Below, in pieces: positions 9,829-18,496 of a stretch of DNA of 64,000 nucleotides. Within the stretch, counting starts at the first letter, position 1; each line of letters starts with the position of its first letter. Origin of the DNA: Variovorax jilinensis (GTDB taxonomy: Bacteria; Pseudomonadota; Gammaproteobacteria; Burkholderiales; Burkholderiaceae_C); contig NZ_JASZYQ010000003.1 of the NCBI RefSeq assembly GCF_030316885.1, positions 434,001 to 498,000 of the forward strand, given 5' to 3'. A program made the position numbers and the translations under genes. The notes under the pieces are model-generated. The model did no database searches. It was not told the origin of the DNA and saw nothing but the letters and a program-made list of their open reading frames with translations.

Positions 9829-11060
9829 CCGAGTCCATGCACTCGCACCTGCCCGTCGGCGCCGCTGCCGTGCCCGTGCCACCGCTGGGCCGACGCCGGC
9901 TGCTTGCCGGCCTGGCGCTCGCGCCGCTCGCAGCGGCCCTGCCGGCCGTGGCACAGCAGGCCAGCACGGCCTGCCTGCCGACCACCGACTGGACCTCCTT
10001 CGCGGCGCGCCACCTGCAGGCCGACGGCCGCATCGTCGATCTCGATACCAAGACCCAGCATTCGACCTCGGAGGGCCAGTCCTACGGCCTGTTCTTCGCG
10101 CTGGTCCACAACGACCGCGCGGCCTTCGCGCGCGTGCTCGACTGGACCGAGAAGAACCTCGCGGCCGGCAACCTGGCGCAGCGCCTGCCGGCCTGGCAAT
10201 GGGGGCGCAAGCCCGACGGCAGCTGGGGCGTGCTCGACGACAACCCGGCCTCGGACTCCGACCTCTGGATCGCCTATTCGCTGCTCGAGGCCGGCCGGCT
10301 CTGGAACGAGCCGCGCTACCGCAGCCTCGGCCGTGCGGTGCTGGCGATGGCCGCGCGCGACGAGGTCGTCACGCTGCCGGGCCTCGGCCGCATGCTGCTG
10401 CCCTGGCCGGCCTCGATCGCCAAGGGACCGCTGTGGCGGCTCAACCCGAGCTACCTGCCCCTGCAGTTGCTGCGCCGCTTCGAGGACCTGGACCCGGCAG
10501 GCCCCTGGGGCGAGGTCGCAGCCAACACCGTGCGCATGGTGGCCGCCGTGACGCCGCAGGGCTTCGCGCCCGACTGGTGTGCCTGGTCCACCGCCGACGG
10601 CGCCTTCGCCACCGATCCTGAGAAGGGTGCGGTCGGCAGCTACGATGCGATCCGCGTCTACCTGTGGGCCGGCATGATGCACGCGTCCGATCCGGCGCGC
10701 GCACCGTTGCTCAAGGCGCTCTACGGTCCGCGCCGCCTGCTCGAGCAGAAGCAGCCGATGCCCGAGTACGTCGACACGCAGACCGGGGTCGCGCGCGGCA
10801 CCGGGCCGGTCGGCTTCTCGGGGGCGCTGCTGCCCTACCTGAAGGCCCAGGCCCTGCCGAAGCTGCTCGACATCGAGCTCGCGCGCGTACGCGCCCGCGT
10901 CGGGACGCCGGCCCAGCCCGCGCCCCAACCGCTTCCCTACTACGAGCGCATGCTCCTTCTCTTCGGACAAGGCTGGCTCGATGGCCGCTACGCCTTCACG
11001 CGCAACGGCCAGCTGCAAACACATTGGAGACTGCTATGCCCCGCCACCCAACTCGCCTGA
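9825..11060 (+). CDS. bcsZ: Periplasmic endo-beta-1,4-glucanase BcsZ (GH8)
   Basis: A 411-residue glycoside hydrolase family 8 cellulase. The N terminus has a long leader with RRR before a hydrophobic core and an A-x-A cleavage site, which could be a Tat-like or Sec signal. The catalytic acid lies in TSEGQSYG and the second acidic site in NPASDSDLWIAY. GH8 enzymes in bcs operons trim cellulose and are needed for normal fibre formation. The order bcsB-bcsZ-bcsC is typical of this operon class. The start is set by the ATGA overlap with bcsB, and the 3-prime end overlaps bcsC by 25 nt. Confidence 0.95.
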   Translation: MTESMHSHLPVGAAAVPVPPLGRRRLLAGLALAPLAAALPAVAQQASTACLPTTDWTSFAARHLQADGRIVDLDTKTQHSTSEGQSYGLFFALVHNDRAAFARVLDWTEKNLAAGNLAQRLPAWQWGRKPDGSWGVLDDNPASDSDLWIAYSLLEAGRLWNEPRYRSLGRAVLAMAARDEVVTLPGLGRMLLPWPASIAKGPLWRLNPSYLPLQLLRRFEDLDPAGPWGEVAANTVRMVAAVTPQGFAPDWCAWSTADGAFATDPEKGAVGSYDAIRVYLWAGMMHASDPARAPLLKALYGPRRLLEQKQPMPEYVDTQTGVARGTGPVGFSGALLPYLKAQALPKLLDIELARVRARVGTPAQPAPQPLPYYERMLLLFGQGWLDGRYAFTRNGQLQTHWRLLCPATQLA

Positions 11061-14000
11061 GTTCGACCCCGGGCCGCCTGCTGGCCTGCCTGGGCCTGAT
11101 CGGCGCGCTGCATGCCGGCGCACCTGCCCACGCCCAGGACGCCAAGGCGGCGCTGATCGAACAGGGCAACTACTGGCAGAGCATGGGCCGCACCGACCTG
11201 GCCGAGGAAAGCTGGCAGAAGCTGCTGCGCGTCGACCCGCAGTCGGCCGACGCCCTGTACGGCATGTCGCAGGTCGAGCTCGCGCGCGGCAAGGCCGAAC
11301 CGGCGCGCGACTGGCTCGCGAAGCTGCGCGCTGCCCATCCCTCCGACCCGCGCGCCAGCACGGCCGTGCAGACCCAGGGCGGCACGCCGCAGACCGACCT
11401 GCAGCGCGCCCGCGCCGCCTCCAAGGCCGGCCGCACGGCCGAGGCCATCGCGCTCTATCGCGCCGTGTTCGGCGCCAACCGCACGCCGCCCGAGCCACTG
11501 GCGGTCGAGTACTACCAGCTGCTGAGCGGCACGCCGCAGGGCTGGGAAGAAGGCCGCAAGGGGCTCGAACAGCTGGTCAAGGACAAGCCCGACAACGCCG
11601 CCTACAGGCTCGCGCTGGCGCAGCTGCAGACCTACCGGGAACCGACCCGCCGCGAAGGCATCCGCAGCCTGGCCGAGCTGTCGAAGCAGCCGGGCGTCGG
11701 CGCGGCCGCCACCGCGAGCTGGCGCCAGGCGCTGATCTGGCTGGACGCCCGCGAAGCCGATTCGGCGCTCTACGACGATTACCTCTCGACCCATCCCGAC
11801 CCGGCGGTGCAGGCCCGGCTCGACAGCCTGCGCGCCGCGCGCACCGCGGCAGCCACCGCATCGCCCGCGGCCCAGCCGCTCGGCGAGGGCTACAAGGCCC
11901 TGGACCGCGGCGACGCGGCCACGGCCGAGCAGCGCTTCCAGCAGGCGCTGCGCGCCGAGCCCGGCGATCCCGAAGCGCTGGGCGGACTGGGCCTGATCCG
12001 CCTGCGGCAGGAGCGCTTCGCCGAGGCGCAGCAGCTGCTCGAGCAGGCCTCCAGGGGCGCGGGCGGACGCAAGTGGGCCTCGGCGCTGCAGAGCGCCACC
12101 TACTGGAACCTCGTGCGCCAGGCCAACGTCGCGCGCGACAAGGGCGACGCACGCAGCGCCCAGGCTCTGCTGGAGCGCGCAGTCAAGGCCGACCCGCGCG
12201 AACCCGTGGGCCAGATCGCCCTTGCCGAGCTGCAGCTGGCCAACGGCAACCTCGCGGCCGCCGAACAGGGATTCCGGCAGGCGCTCGAAGCCAAGCCCAG
12301 CGACCCGCAGGCGCTGCGCGGAATGATCTCGGTCTACACGCGCCAGGGACGCAACGACGAGGCCGCGACGCTGACCCAGAAGCTCTCGCCCGATCAGCTG
12401 CGCCAGCTCGGCAACCTGCAGGACGTGCGGGTCGAGGCCGCGCGCGCCAAGGCCCGCGCACAGACCGACGCCGGCGACGTGGCAGGCGCCCAGCGCACGC
12501 TCGAGGACGCCATGCTGGCCGCGCCCGACAGCCCGTGGGTGCGGCTCGATCTCGCCAACCTCTACCGCCGCCAGGGCATGACGGCCCAGGCGCGCGGCGT
12601 CATGGACGGGCTGCTGATGTCGCAGCCCGACATGCCCGACGCCCTGTTCGCGAGCGCCCTGCTTGCTTCGGAGGCCGGCGACCCGGCCGCCGGACTGCAA
12701 TACCTCGACCGCATCCCGGCCGCCTCGCGCACCCGCGACATGACGCAGCTGCAGCGCCGGCTGTGGGCTGCGGGACAGGCGCAGCAGGCCCAGGCGCTCG
12801 CACGCCAGGGCCAGGTCGCGGCAGCGCGCGGCGTGCTGGCCCAGACCGAGGCCGCGCTCGGCAACGACATGCCGCCCGAGCTGTGGGGCCAGCTGGCCAG
12901 CGCCTATGCGGACATCGGCGACGCCCCGCGCGCGCTCGCGATGAGCCGGCAGCTGCTCGCGCGCAGCGCGAATCCAGGCGTCGGCGACCGCCTGCTGTAC
13001 GCGACCGTGCTGCTCAAGACCCAGCAGGACGTCGAGCTCACGGCCGTGCTGCGGCAGCTGCAGCAGGCCAACATGACGACCGCCCAGCGGGCCGACTTCG
13101 AGCGCCTCAACATTGCCCTCGCCCTGCGCCAGACCGACGCGCTGCGCGAGGCCGGCAACCTCGAGGCCGCCTACAACGCGATGGCGCCCGTGCTGGCCGC
13201 ACGCCCCGACGATCCGCAGGTGCTGGCCGCGCTGGCGCGCCTCTATGCCGCCGCGCGCGACGAGAAGCAGGCGCTGGCGCTCTACCAGCGCATCCTGCAA
13301 CGCAGCCCGACCGACCTCGACACGCTGCTCGCGGCCGCCTCGAGCGCCAGCGCGTTGCGCGCCCACGGCGACGCCGAAAGCTACGTGCAGGCCGCGCTCA
13401 AGCAGGCGCCCGACCAGTCGCGCGTGCTGGCGGCCGCGGGCCGCGTCTACCGCAATGCCGGCGACAACGCCCGCGCCGAGCAGTACCTGCGCGCCGCGGT
13501 CGCAGCCGACAGCCGGGCGGCCGGCGGCGCGGTGACCGCGCGGCCCGGCGCGGTGCCCGTGGCGCCGTCCAATCCCTTCGCCGGCATGACCGGCGGCGCG
13601 GCCGCCGCGGGTGCGCCCTTCGGCGCCACGCTGCAGCCGGTGGGGCTGCCGGCGGGAGCCTATCCGGCCACGGCCGCTGCGGCGGCTTCGCCTTTCGCGG
13701 GCATGCGCGGCGGTGCCGCGGCGCCGGTCGCGGCCCTGCCGCCGCTTCCTGCCGTCCCGGCTGCACCGGCCTATGCCGCCGCACCAGGCTACCCCGCACA
13801 GCCGGCCTACCCGGCTTACCCCGGCGCCCCCGCCTACGCCGGCGCCGCCGCGATGCCGCAGGCCAACCTGCCGTGGGGCTCGGGCGGCAACACGGCCGCG
13901 CTGCCGGCCGGCCAGACGGCCGCGCGCACCGCGACCCGCAGCAGCACGAGCACCAGCGCCACGCAGACCCGCCGCACCGGAAGCAAGGGCAGCCAGGCCG

Positions 14001-15454
14001 AGGCCGGCCCGAACGCGCCGGCGACCTCGCAGCCGCTGGCACCCGTCGCAGCGCAATACGCGCAAGCCTATCCGCCGACCTACCCGCAGAGTGCCTACCC
14101 GCAGCCGGCCTACCCCGGACAGAATGCCGGGCAGCCGCTCTACCTGCCGGCGCCCGCGCCAGGCAGCAGCCTGGCCAGCGAAACCACCTGGAACACGGCA
14201 CCGATCGGCACCGCGCCCGCGAACCCGCTGCTGGCCGAATTGCAGGACCTGCAAGCCGAACGCAGCACCACGATCGACATCGGCAGCGTCTACCGCAACC
14301 GCGACGGCGAATCGGGCCTGAGCCGGCTGCAGGACCTCCAGGTGCCGATCGAGGCGCGCTTCCCGGCCGGCAGCGGCAAGGTGGTGGTGGGCATCACGCC
14401 CACGGTGCTCGACAACGGCGCGATGGCGCAGGACTACGGCACCACGAGCCGCTTCGGCGGCGGGCCGCAGGCCGCGATCGACCAGCTCGCGGGCCGGGTC
14501 ACGGGCACCGACGGCCAGAATGCCAGCGGCGTCGGCCTCAGCGTCGGCTACGAGGGCAAGAACCTCAACGCCAGCATCGGCACCACGCCGCTGGGTTTCC
14601 AGGAGACCAACGTGGTCGGCGGCGTGAGCTACGGGGGCGCACTGTCCGACACGGTCACGATGAAGGGCGAGCTGTCGCGCCGCGCGGTCACCGACAGCCT
14701 GCTGTCGTTCGCGGGCACGGAGGACCCTCGCAACGGCGACCGCTGGGGCGGCGTGGTGGCCACCGGCGGCAGGCTCGACGTCACGCGCGACGACGGCACC
14801 TACGGCATCTACGGCTACGGCCTGGCGCACTCCATCACGGGCCGCAACGTCGCCGACAACAGCCGCTACGAACTCGGCGGCGGCATGTACGTGCACCTGC
14901 TCAAGAAGCCGGGCTCGTCGCTCACGGTGGGCATGAACGTCGACCTGCTGGGCTACGACAAGAACCTCAGCTACTTCACCTACGGCCAGGGCGGCTACTT
15001 CAGCCCCGAGTCGTACGTGAGCGTGGCCTTCCCGGTCGACTGGACCGGTCGCGACGACCGACTGTCTTGGCGGCTCAATGCATCGCTCGGCATCCAGTCG
15101 TTCACGCAGGACGCCTCGCCCTGGTTCCCGACCGATCCGGCGCGCCAGGCGCAGGCCGCGAGCGCGGTCGCGCAGGCCACCGGACTGGGCCTGAACCGCG
15201 CGCCGTTCACGGGCTACTACATCGGCAGCAGCCATACGGGCGTGGCCTACAACCTGGCCGGGGTGGTCGAGTACCAGGTGGCGCCGCAGCTCTTCCTGGG
15301 CGGCGCGATGGCTTTCAACAACGCCCAGAACTACCGCCAGATCTCGGTCAGCGCCTATCTGCGCTACATGCTCGGCAACAGCGGCCGCTATGCCTCGCCG
15401 GGCAGCGGCTCGACGCTCAAGCCGGTCAGCTCGCCCTACACGCCCCTGCTGTAG
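11036..15454 (+). CDS. bcsC: Cellulose secretion outer-membrane protein BcsC
   Basis: A 1472-residue protein; ATG 11036 follows GGAGA by 5 nt. A signal peptide (about 1-33) leads to a long array of TPR repeats (about 36-820), a low-complexity Ala/Pro/Tyr/Gly linker (about 825-1060) with repeated NPFAGM/SPFAGM and YP-rich units, and a C-terminal 16-strand-type beta-barrel domain (about 1064-1472). TPRs are thought to scaffold in the periplasm and bind peptidoglycan or BcsB-delivered glucan, and the barrel exports it. The protein is about 300 residues longer than E. coli BcsC, mostly because of the linker and extra TPRs. It ends the operon and is followed by a convergent phosphodiesterase gene. 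Confidence 0.95.
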   Translation: MPRHPTRLSSTPGRLLACLGLIGALHAGAPAHAQDAKAALIEQGNYWQSMGRTDLAEESWQKLLRVDPQSADALYGMSQVELARGKAEPARDWLAKLRAAHPSDPRASTAVQTQGGTPQTDLQRARAASKAGRTAEAIALYRAVFGANRTPPEPLAVEYYQLLSGTPQGWEEGRKGLEQLVKDKPDNAAYRLALAQLQTYREPTRREGIRSLAELSKQPGVGAAATASWRQALIWLDAREADSALYDDYLSTHPDPAVQARLDSLRAARTAAATASPAAQPLGEGYKALDRGDAATAEQRFQQALRAEPGDPEALGGLGLIRLRQERFAEAQQLLEQASRGAGGRKWASALQSATYWNLVRQANVARDKGDARSAQALLERAVKADPREPVGQIALAELQLANGNLAAAEQGFRQALEAKPSDPQALRGMISVYTRQGRNDEAATLTQKLSPDQLRQLGNLQDVRVEAARAKARAQTDAGDVAGAQRTLEDAMLAAPDSPWVRLDLANLYRRQGMTAQARGVMDGLLMSQPDMPDALFASALLASEAGDPAAGLQYLDRIPAASRTRDMTQLQRRLWAAGQAQQAQALARQGQVAAARGVLAQTEAALGNDMPPELWGQLASAYADIGDAPRALAMSRQLLARSANPGVGDRLLYATVLLKTQQDVELTAVLRQLQQANMTTAQRADFERLNIALALRQTDALREAGNLEAAYNAMAPVLAARPDDPQVLAALARLYAAARDEKQALALYQRILQRSPTDLDTLLAAASSASALRAHGDAESYVQAALKQAPDQSRVLAAAGRVYRNAGDNARAEQYLRAAVAADSRAAGGAVTARPGAVPVAPSNPFAGMTGGAAAAGAPFGATLQPVGLPAGAYPATAAAAASPFAGMRGGAAAPVAALPPLPAVPAAPAYAAAPGYPAQPAYPAYPGAPAYAGAAAMPQANLPWGSGGNTAALPAGQTAARTATRSSTSTSATQTRRTGSKGSQAEAGPNAPATSQPLAPVAAQYAQAYPPTYPQSAYPQPAYPGQNAGQPLYLPAPAPGSSLASETTWNTAPIGTAPANPLLAELQDLQAERSTTIDIGSVYRNRDGESGLSRLQDLQVPIEARFPAGSGKVVVGITPTVLDNGAMAQDYGTTSRFGGGPQAAIDQLAGRVTGTDGQNASGVGLSVGYEGKNLNASIGTTPLGFQETNVVGGVSYGGALSDTVTMKGELSRRAVTDSLLSFAGTEDPRNGDRWGGVVATGGRLDVTRDDGTYGIYGYGLAHSITGRNVADNSRYELGGGMYVHLLKKPGSSLTVGMNVDLLGYDKNLSYFTYGQGGYFSPESYVSVAFPVDWTGRDDRLSWRLNASLGIQSFTQDASPWFPTDPARQAQAASAVAQATGLGLNRAPFTGYYIGSSHTGVAYNLAGVVEYQVAPQLFLGGAMAFNNAQNYRQISVSAYLRYMLGNSGRYASPGSGSTLKPVSSPYTPLL

Positions 15455-15490
15455 GGGCGCGTCGCCGGCGAGAACCTCGGCCGGCGAGGC

Positions 15491-17128
15491 TCAGCAATCG
15501 GCGGCGCGGCCCCAGGGGGGCGCCTGCTCGAAACCCGCGATCCAGGCCGGCACCTCGGCCGCGGCGAGCGGCTTGGCGATGCCGTAGCCCTGGCCGAGCG
15601 TGCATCCCAGCGCCAGCAGCGCGCTGCCGTGGGCGATCGACTCCACGCCTTCGGCGATGGTCTGGCGACCGAAGCCGCGCGCCATCACGAGAATGCCGCG
15701 GATGATGGCCTCGTCCTCGGGGTCGTCGAGCATGCCGCGCACGAAGGACTGGTCGAGCTTGAGCGCCGACACCGGCAGGCGGCGCAGGTAGGTGAGCGAG
15801 GAATAGCCGGTGCCGAAGTCGTCCATCACGACCGGCACGCCGAGCGCCGAGCAGGCGCCGATGAACGCCGACACCGCGGCGAAGTCCTTGATCGCCGTCG
15901 TCTCGAGGATCTCGAGCTCGAGCACGCCGGGCTGCAGCTGCGGATGGCGCGCGAGCTGAACGCCCAGCCGCTCGATGAAGCCGGGCCGCAACAGGTGGCG
16001 CGGGCTGATGTTCACGCTGACCGAAGTCCGCACGCCGGCGGCCTGCCATTCGGCCGCCTGGCGCAGCGCCTCGCCGATGGCCCAGTCGCCGAGCTGCTCG
16101 ACCACTTCGTAGTCGTCGATCTGCGCCACGAAGGCGCCCGGCTGCAGCAACCCGCGCGTCGGATGATGCCAGCGCACCAGCGCCTCGAAGCCGATCACGC
16201 GGCCGCAGCGCATGTCGACCTTGGGCTGGAAGGCGAGCAGGAACTCGTGCCTGGCGAGGCCGGCCACGATCTGCTGGCGGATCGCGACGCCCTCCTCGTC
16301 CTCGCGCGCCTGCCCGGCGTCGAAGAAATGCACCTGGCTGCCGCCCGCGCGCTTGGCGAAGAAGACCGCATGGCGCGCATGCTGCAGCATGACCTCGGTC
16401 GGCTGCTCGCCGCGCGGCATCAGCGCCACGCCCACGCTGGTGCGCAGCTGCGCCGAGCCGTCCTGCAGCCTGAAGGGATGAGCGAGCCGCGCAAGCACCT
16501 GCGCGAGCAATTCCTCGGCCTGTGCCTTGTCGTCGACCGCCAGAAGCAGCGCGAATTCGTCGCCCCCGACACGCGAGACGCTTGCATTGCCGGGCACCCC
16601 GGCCTTGAGCCGGCGCGCCACTTCGCGCAGCACCGCATCGCCTTCGAGCGGACCGAACTTGTCGTTGATGTCGCGAAAGCGGTCGAGGTCCAGATAGCAA
16701 ACGGCCAGCAGCGGCCCGCCGGCCCTCGCGAGCGGGGTGGCCGGTGCCAGCTCCTGTGTCGAAGGCACGCGGTTGGGCAGCCGGGTGAGCGCGTCGTGGC
16801 GTGACAGCAGATCGAGCCGCTCGCCGCGCGCACGAACCGCCGTCGGCGTGAAGGACCACAGCGCGCAGCGATCTTCCATGCGCTCGCCGCGCAGGTCGGC
16901 CTGCACGTCGCGGCCGTTCCGGCCCTTGAGCCCGACCCGGCGGCCGTCGACCGCGCCGCGCGCAGGCAGCTTGAGCGACCGGATCACGGAGACGGGAAGG
17001 ATGTCTTCGAACGGCATGTCCGTCAGGGCGCCCGACGGGTATTCCAGCAAGGTGTGGGCATCTTCGTCGGCCCAGAGGATCAGTCCGTCGCAGATCTTGA
17101 GATGTCCGACGAGGGTGCGGGTTGGCAT
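15491..17128 (-). CDS. GGDEF-EAL domain protein, probable c-di-GMP phosphodiesterase
   Basis: A 545-residue cytosolic protein: an N-terminal PAS-like region (about 1-110), a GGDEF domain (about 125-285) with an intact RVGGDEF signature but no RxxD before it, and an EAL domain (about 295-540). The EAL residues look complete: FEALVRW, NIS, LEILET, DDFGTGYSSL, KLDQ and AEGVE, so c-di-GMP hydrolysis is likely. The GGDEF half may still synthesise c-di-GMP or act as a GTP-sensing allosteric domain. It is convergent with bcsC, 36 nt away, which suggests a turnover role for the signal controlling cellulose. No membrane segments are seen. Confidence 0.93.
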   Translation of the reverse strand: MPTRTLVGHLKICDGLILWADEDAHTLLEYPSGALTDMPFEDILPVSVIRSLKLPARGAVDGRRVGLKGRNGRDVQADLRGERMEDRCALWSFTPTAVRARGERLDLLSRHDALTRLPNRVPSTQELAPATPLARAGGPLLAVCYLDLDRFRDINDKFGPLEGDAVLREVARRLKAGVPGNASVSRVGGDEFALLLAVDDKAQAEELLAQVLARLAHPFRLQDGSAQLRTSVGVALMPRGEQPTEVMLQHARHAVFFAKRAGGSQVHFFDAGQAREDEEGVAIRQQIVAGLARHEFLLAFQPKVDMRCGRVIGFEALVRWHHPTRGLLQPGAFVAQIDDYEVVEQLGDWAIGEALRQAAEWQAAGVRTSVSVNISPRHLLRPGFIERLGVQLARHPQLQPGVLELEILETTAIKDFAAVSAFIGACSALGVPVVMDDFGTGYSSLTYLRRLPVSALKLDQSFVRGMLDDPEDEAIIRGILVMARGFGRQTIAEGVESIAHGSALLALGCTLGQGYGIAKPLAAAEVPAWIAGFEQAPPWGRAADC

Positions 17129-17188
17129 GCCGCTATTGTTCCCTCAAAAGCGGCGCCGAATCGCCGGCGGAGCCGGCGCGCGACACTT

Positions 17189-17350
17189 TCAGCGCAGCGA
17201 GGCGCCGCGGATGGTGTCTGCCGACTTCTTGATCTGGTTGACCATCTGGCGCTGCAGAGGAGAAGGCGAGCGATGGCTGAGCACATCGATCAGCCACCCT
17301 CCGGCCACCACGATTGCCAGTACGCCAAGGGTCACGACCTCTGAGTCCAT
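17189..17350 (-). CDS. Small single-pass membrane protein (53 residues)
   Basis: A short reading frame encoding 53 residues: MDSEVVTLG, then a hydrophobic helix (about 5-24, VTLGVLAIVVAGGWLIDVL), then a polar, positively charged tail ending RGASLR. The ATG at 17350 is preceded by GGGAG with about 7 nt spacing, which supports translation. It lies between the phosphodiesterase gene and the FHA gene, all leftward. I do not recognise a family. N-out/C-in topology with a cytosolic basic tail is inferred from the charges. It could be a spurious frame, but the SD, helix and codon composition argue otherwise. Confidence 0.6.
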   Translation of the reverse strand: MDSEVVTLGVLAIVVAGGWLIDVLSHRSPSPLQRQMVNQIKKSADTIRGASLR

Positions 17351-17491
17351 GATGCGCTCCCGAATTCAAACGAGTCCACACTTTGCGCTCATGACGCGCG
17401 CAAGGGAATCGGCCGAATGGCGGGTGTTGCAAGCCGACTGAAATGTGACTTAGTTCCTTGGCGGAATGCCGCCCGCGACTGCGGGCCGGCC

Positions 17492-17872
17492 TCAGGACTT
17501 GCCGCCCAGGCGCTGCAGGTCGATGTCGGCGAGCTTGCCCGGGACCGTCACGAGTCGCAGCGCCTCGGCGGCTGCGATCGGACTGCCGCGCGCCAGGAAG
17601 CGGATCTGGTAGTTGCCGATGCGGATCTCGTCGCCGTTGTAGAGCACCGTGGCCTCGATCCGCTGGCCGTTCACGAAGGTGCCGTTGTGGCTCTCGAGAT
17701 CACGGATGGACATGCCGTCGCCGGCCGCCTCGAACACCGCATGGGAGCGGCTCACCAGCGGATTGTCGAGCACCAGGTCGCAGCTGTCGGCCCGGCCGAC
17801 CACGAAAGGCGTTGCCGTGATGTTGATCTGCTTGGCCGAGCCGCTCTTTTGCAGCACGATCAGTCTTGTCAT
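17492..17872 (-). CDS. FHA domain-containing protein
   Basis: About 126 residues from ATG 17872, chosen because GGAGG sits about 8 nt upstream; an in-frame ATG at 17947 would add 25 residues without such support. The protein is essentially one forkhead-associated domain: FVVGRADSCDLVL, VSRSHAVFE, SHNGTFVNGQRI and GDEIRIGNYQIRF contain the Gly-Arg, Ser-x-x-His and Asn-Gly phosphothreonine-binding signatures. A short C-terminal tail follows. FHA domains bind pThr peptides, so a Ser/Thr kinase client is implied, but no kinase gene is in the window. The role is unknown. Confidence 0.85.
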   Translation of the reverse strand: MTRLIVLQKSGSAKQINITATPFVVGRADSCDLVLDNPLVSRSHAVFEAAGDGMSIRDLESHNGTFVNGQRIEATVLYNGDEIRIGNYQIRFLARGSPIAAAEALRLVTVPGKLADIDLQRLGGKS

Positions 17873-18022
17873 TCTTCTTCCTCCAGCTTCAGGGAGCGCA
17901 ACCTCGTCCGGATCCATGAGCACGTTCCGGGCCGCAGTCTCATCCATCCGCTCTATGCCGCTCTGGGGAGCGTGCGCATCATCCGATATTGTGTCGCAGC
18001 CGCGACTGCATTGGCGACGCCG

Positions 18023-18355
18023 CTAGAAGGCCGGCAGGTCGGTGGTGAACATGCAGGAGTCGGGTTCGTTGGGGGACGAGGAAGCGGCGCCGGTCCAATA
18101 GTCGGCCGGGCCGCTCTCTCCGATGCCGACGGGCGCCAAGGGCCGGCCGAACGGCGCGACGCCCTGTAGCACCCGCAACGCCGCCGCACCCTGGATGAGG
18201 GCCTCGGCGTAGTCGGAAAGGCCCCGGGTCGAGCAGTCGATCGGGCGAAATCCCAGGCACATCTCGGATTCGACGGCAGTTGCCTCCATCAGGACCCAGT
18301 GGAATTCACCGGGCTCCAGTTCGAGAACAGTCAGCGAAACATCACGAAGTGCCAC
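18023..18355 (-). CDS. Hypothetical protein (about 110 residues)
   Basis: I do not recognise this protein. The frame is open from 18427, but that ATG lies inside the loop of the degP terminator; a GTG at 18355 has AAAGG 7 nt upstream and is the better start. The product begins with a beta-rich stretch (LRDVSLTVLELEPGEFHWVLMEAT), contains Cys at two places, and ends in a loose Pro/Ser-rich tail. No signal peptide or membrane segment is visible. It lies between the FHA gene and degP, all leftward, but the terminator separates it from degP. Confidence 0.55.
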   Translation of the reverse strand: MALRDVSLTVLELEPGEFHWVLMEATAVESEMCLGFRPIDCSTRGLSDYAEALIQGAAALRVLQGVAPFGRPLAPVGIGESGPADYWTGAASSSPNEPDSCMFTTDLPAF

Positions 18356-18408
18356 CGAAAAACCTTTGCAAGCAAGATGGCCGTGATTGTTGGTGGCAGG
18401 CAGCAAAA

Positions 18409-18439
18409 CGCCAAGGCACTTTTGCACGGTGCCTTGGCG
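18409..18439 (-). terminator. Intrinsic terminator of degP
   Basis: An 11-bp perfect stem (CGCCAAGGCAC with GTGCCTTGGCG) around a 9-nt loop, followed on the minus strand by TTTTG. It lies 58 nt beyond the degP stop codon and in the direction of degP transcription. Confidence 0.8.
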
Positions 18440-18496
18440 CTGCGGTTTGCGGGAGCGGCACTAAGTCTCGGCCGGCCGCCCTGCGGGCGTCTTCGA

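Noticed and set aside
13780..14160. Repeated YP/AP-coding triplets in bcsC as a CRISPR or satellite array
   Set aside because: Repeats are irregular, in frame, and encode a Pro/Tyr-rich linker.
10981..15705. A 1574-codon open frame overlapping bcsC in another frame
   Set aside because: Low-complexity Arg/Pro/Gly product; the bcsC frame has signal peptide, TPRs and barrel.
18356..18427. ATG 18427 as start of the hypothetical gene next to degP
   Set aside because: It lies in the loop of the degP terminator and has no SD; GTG 18355 has AAAGG at the right distance.
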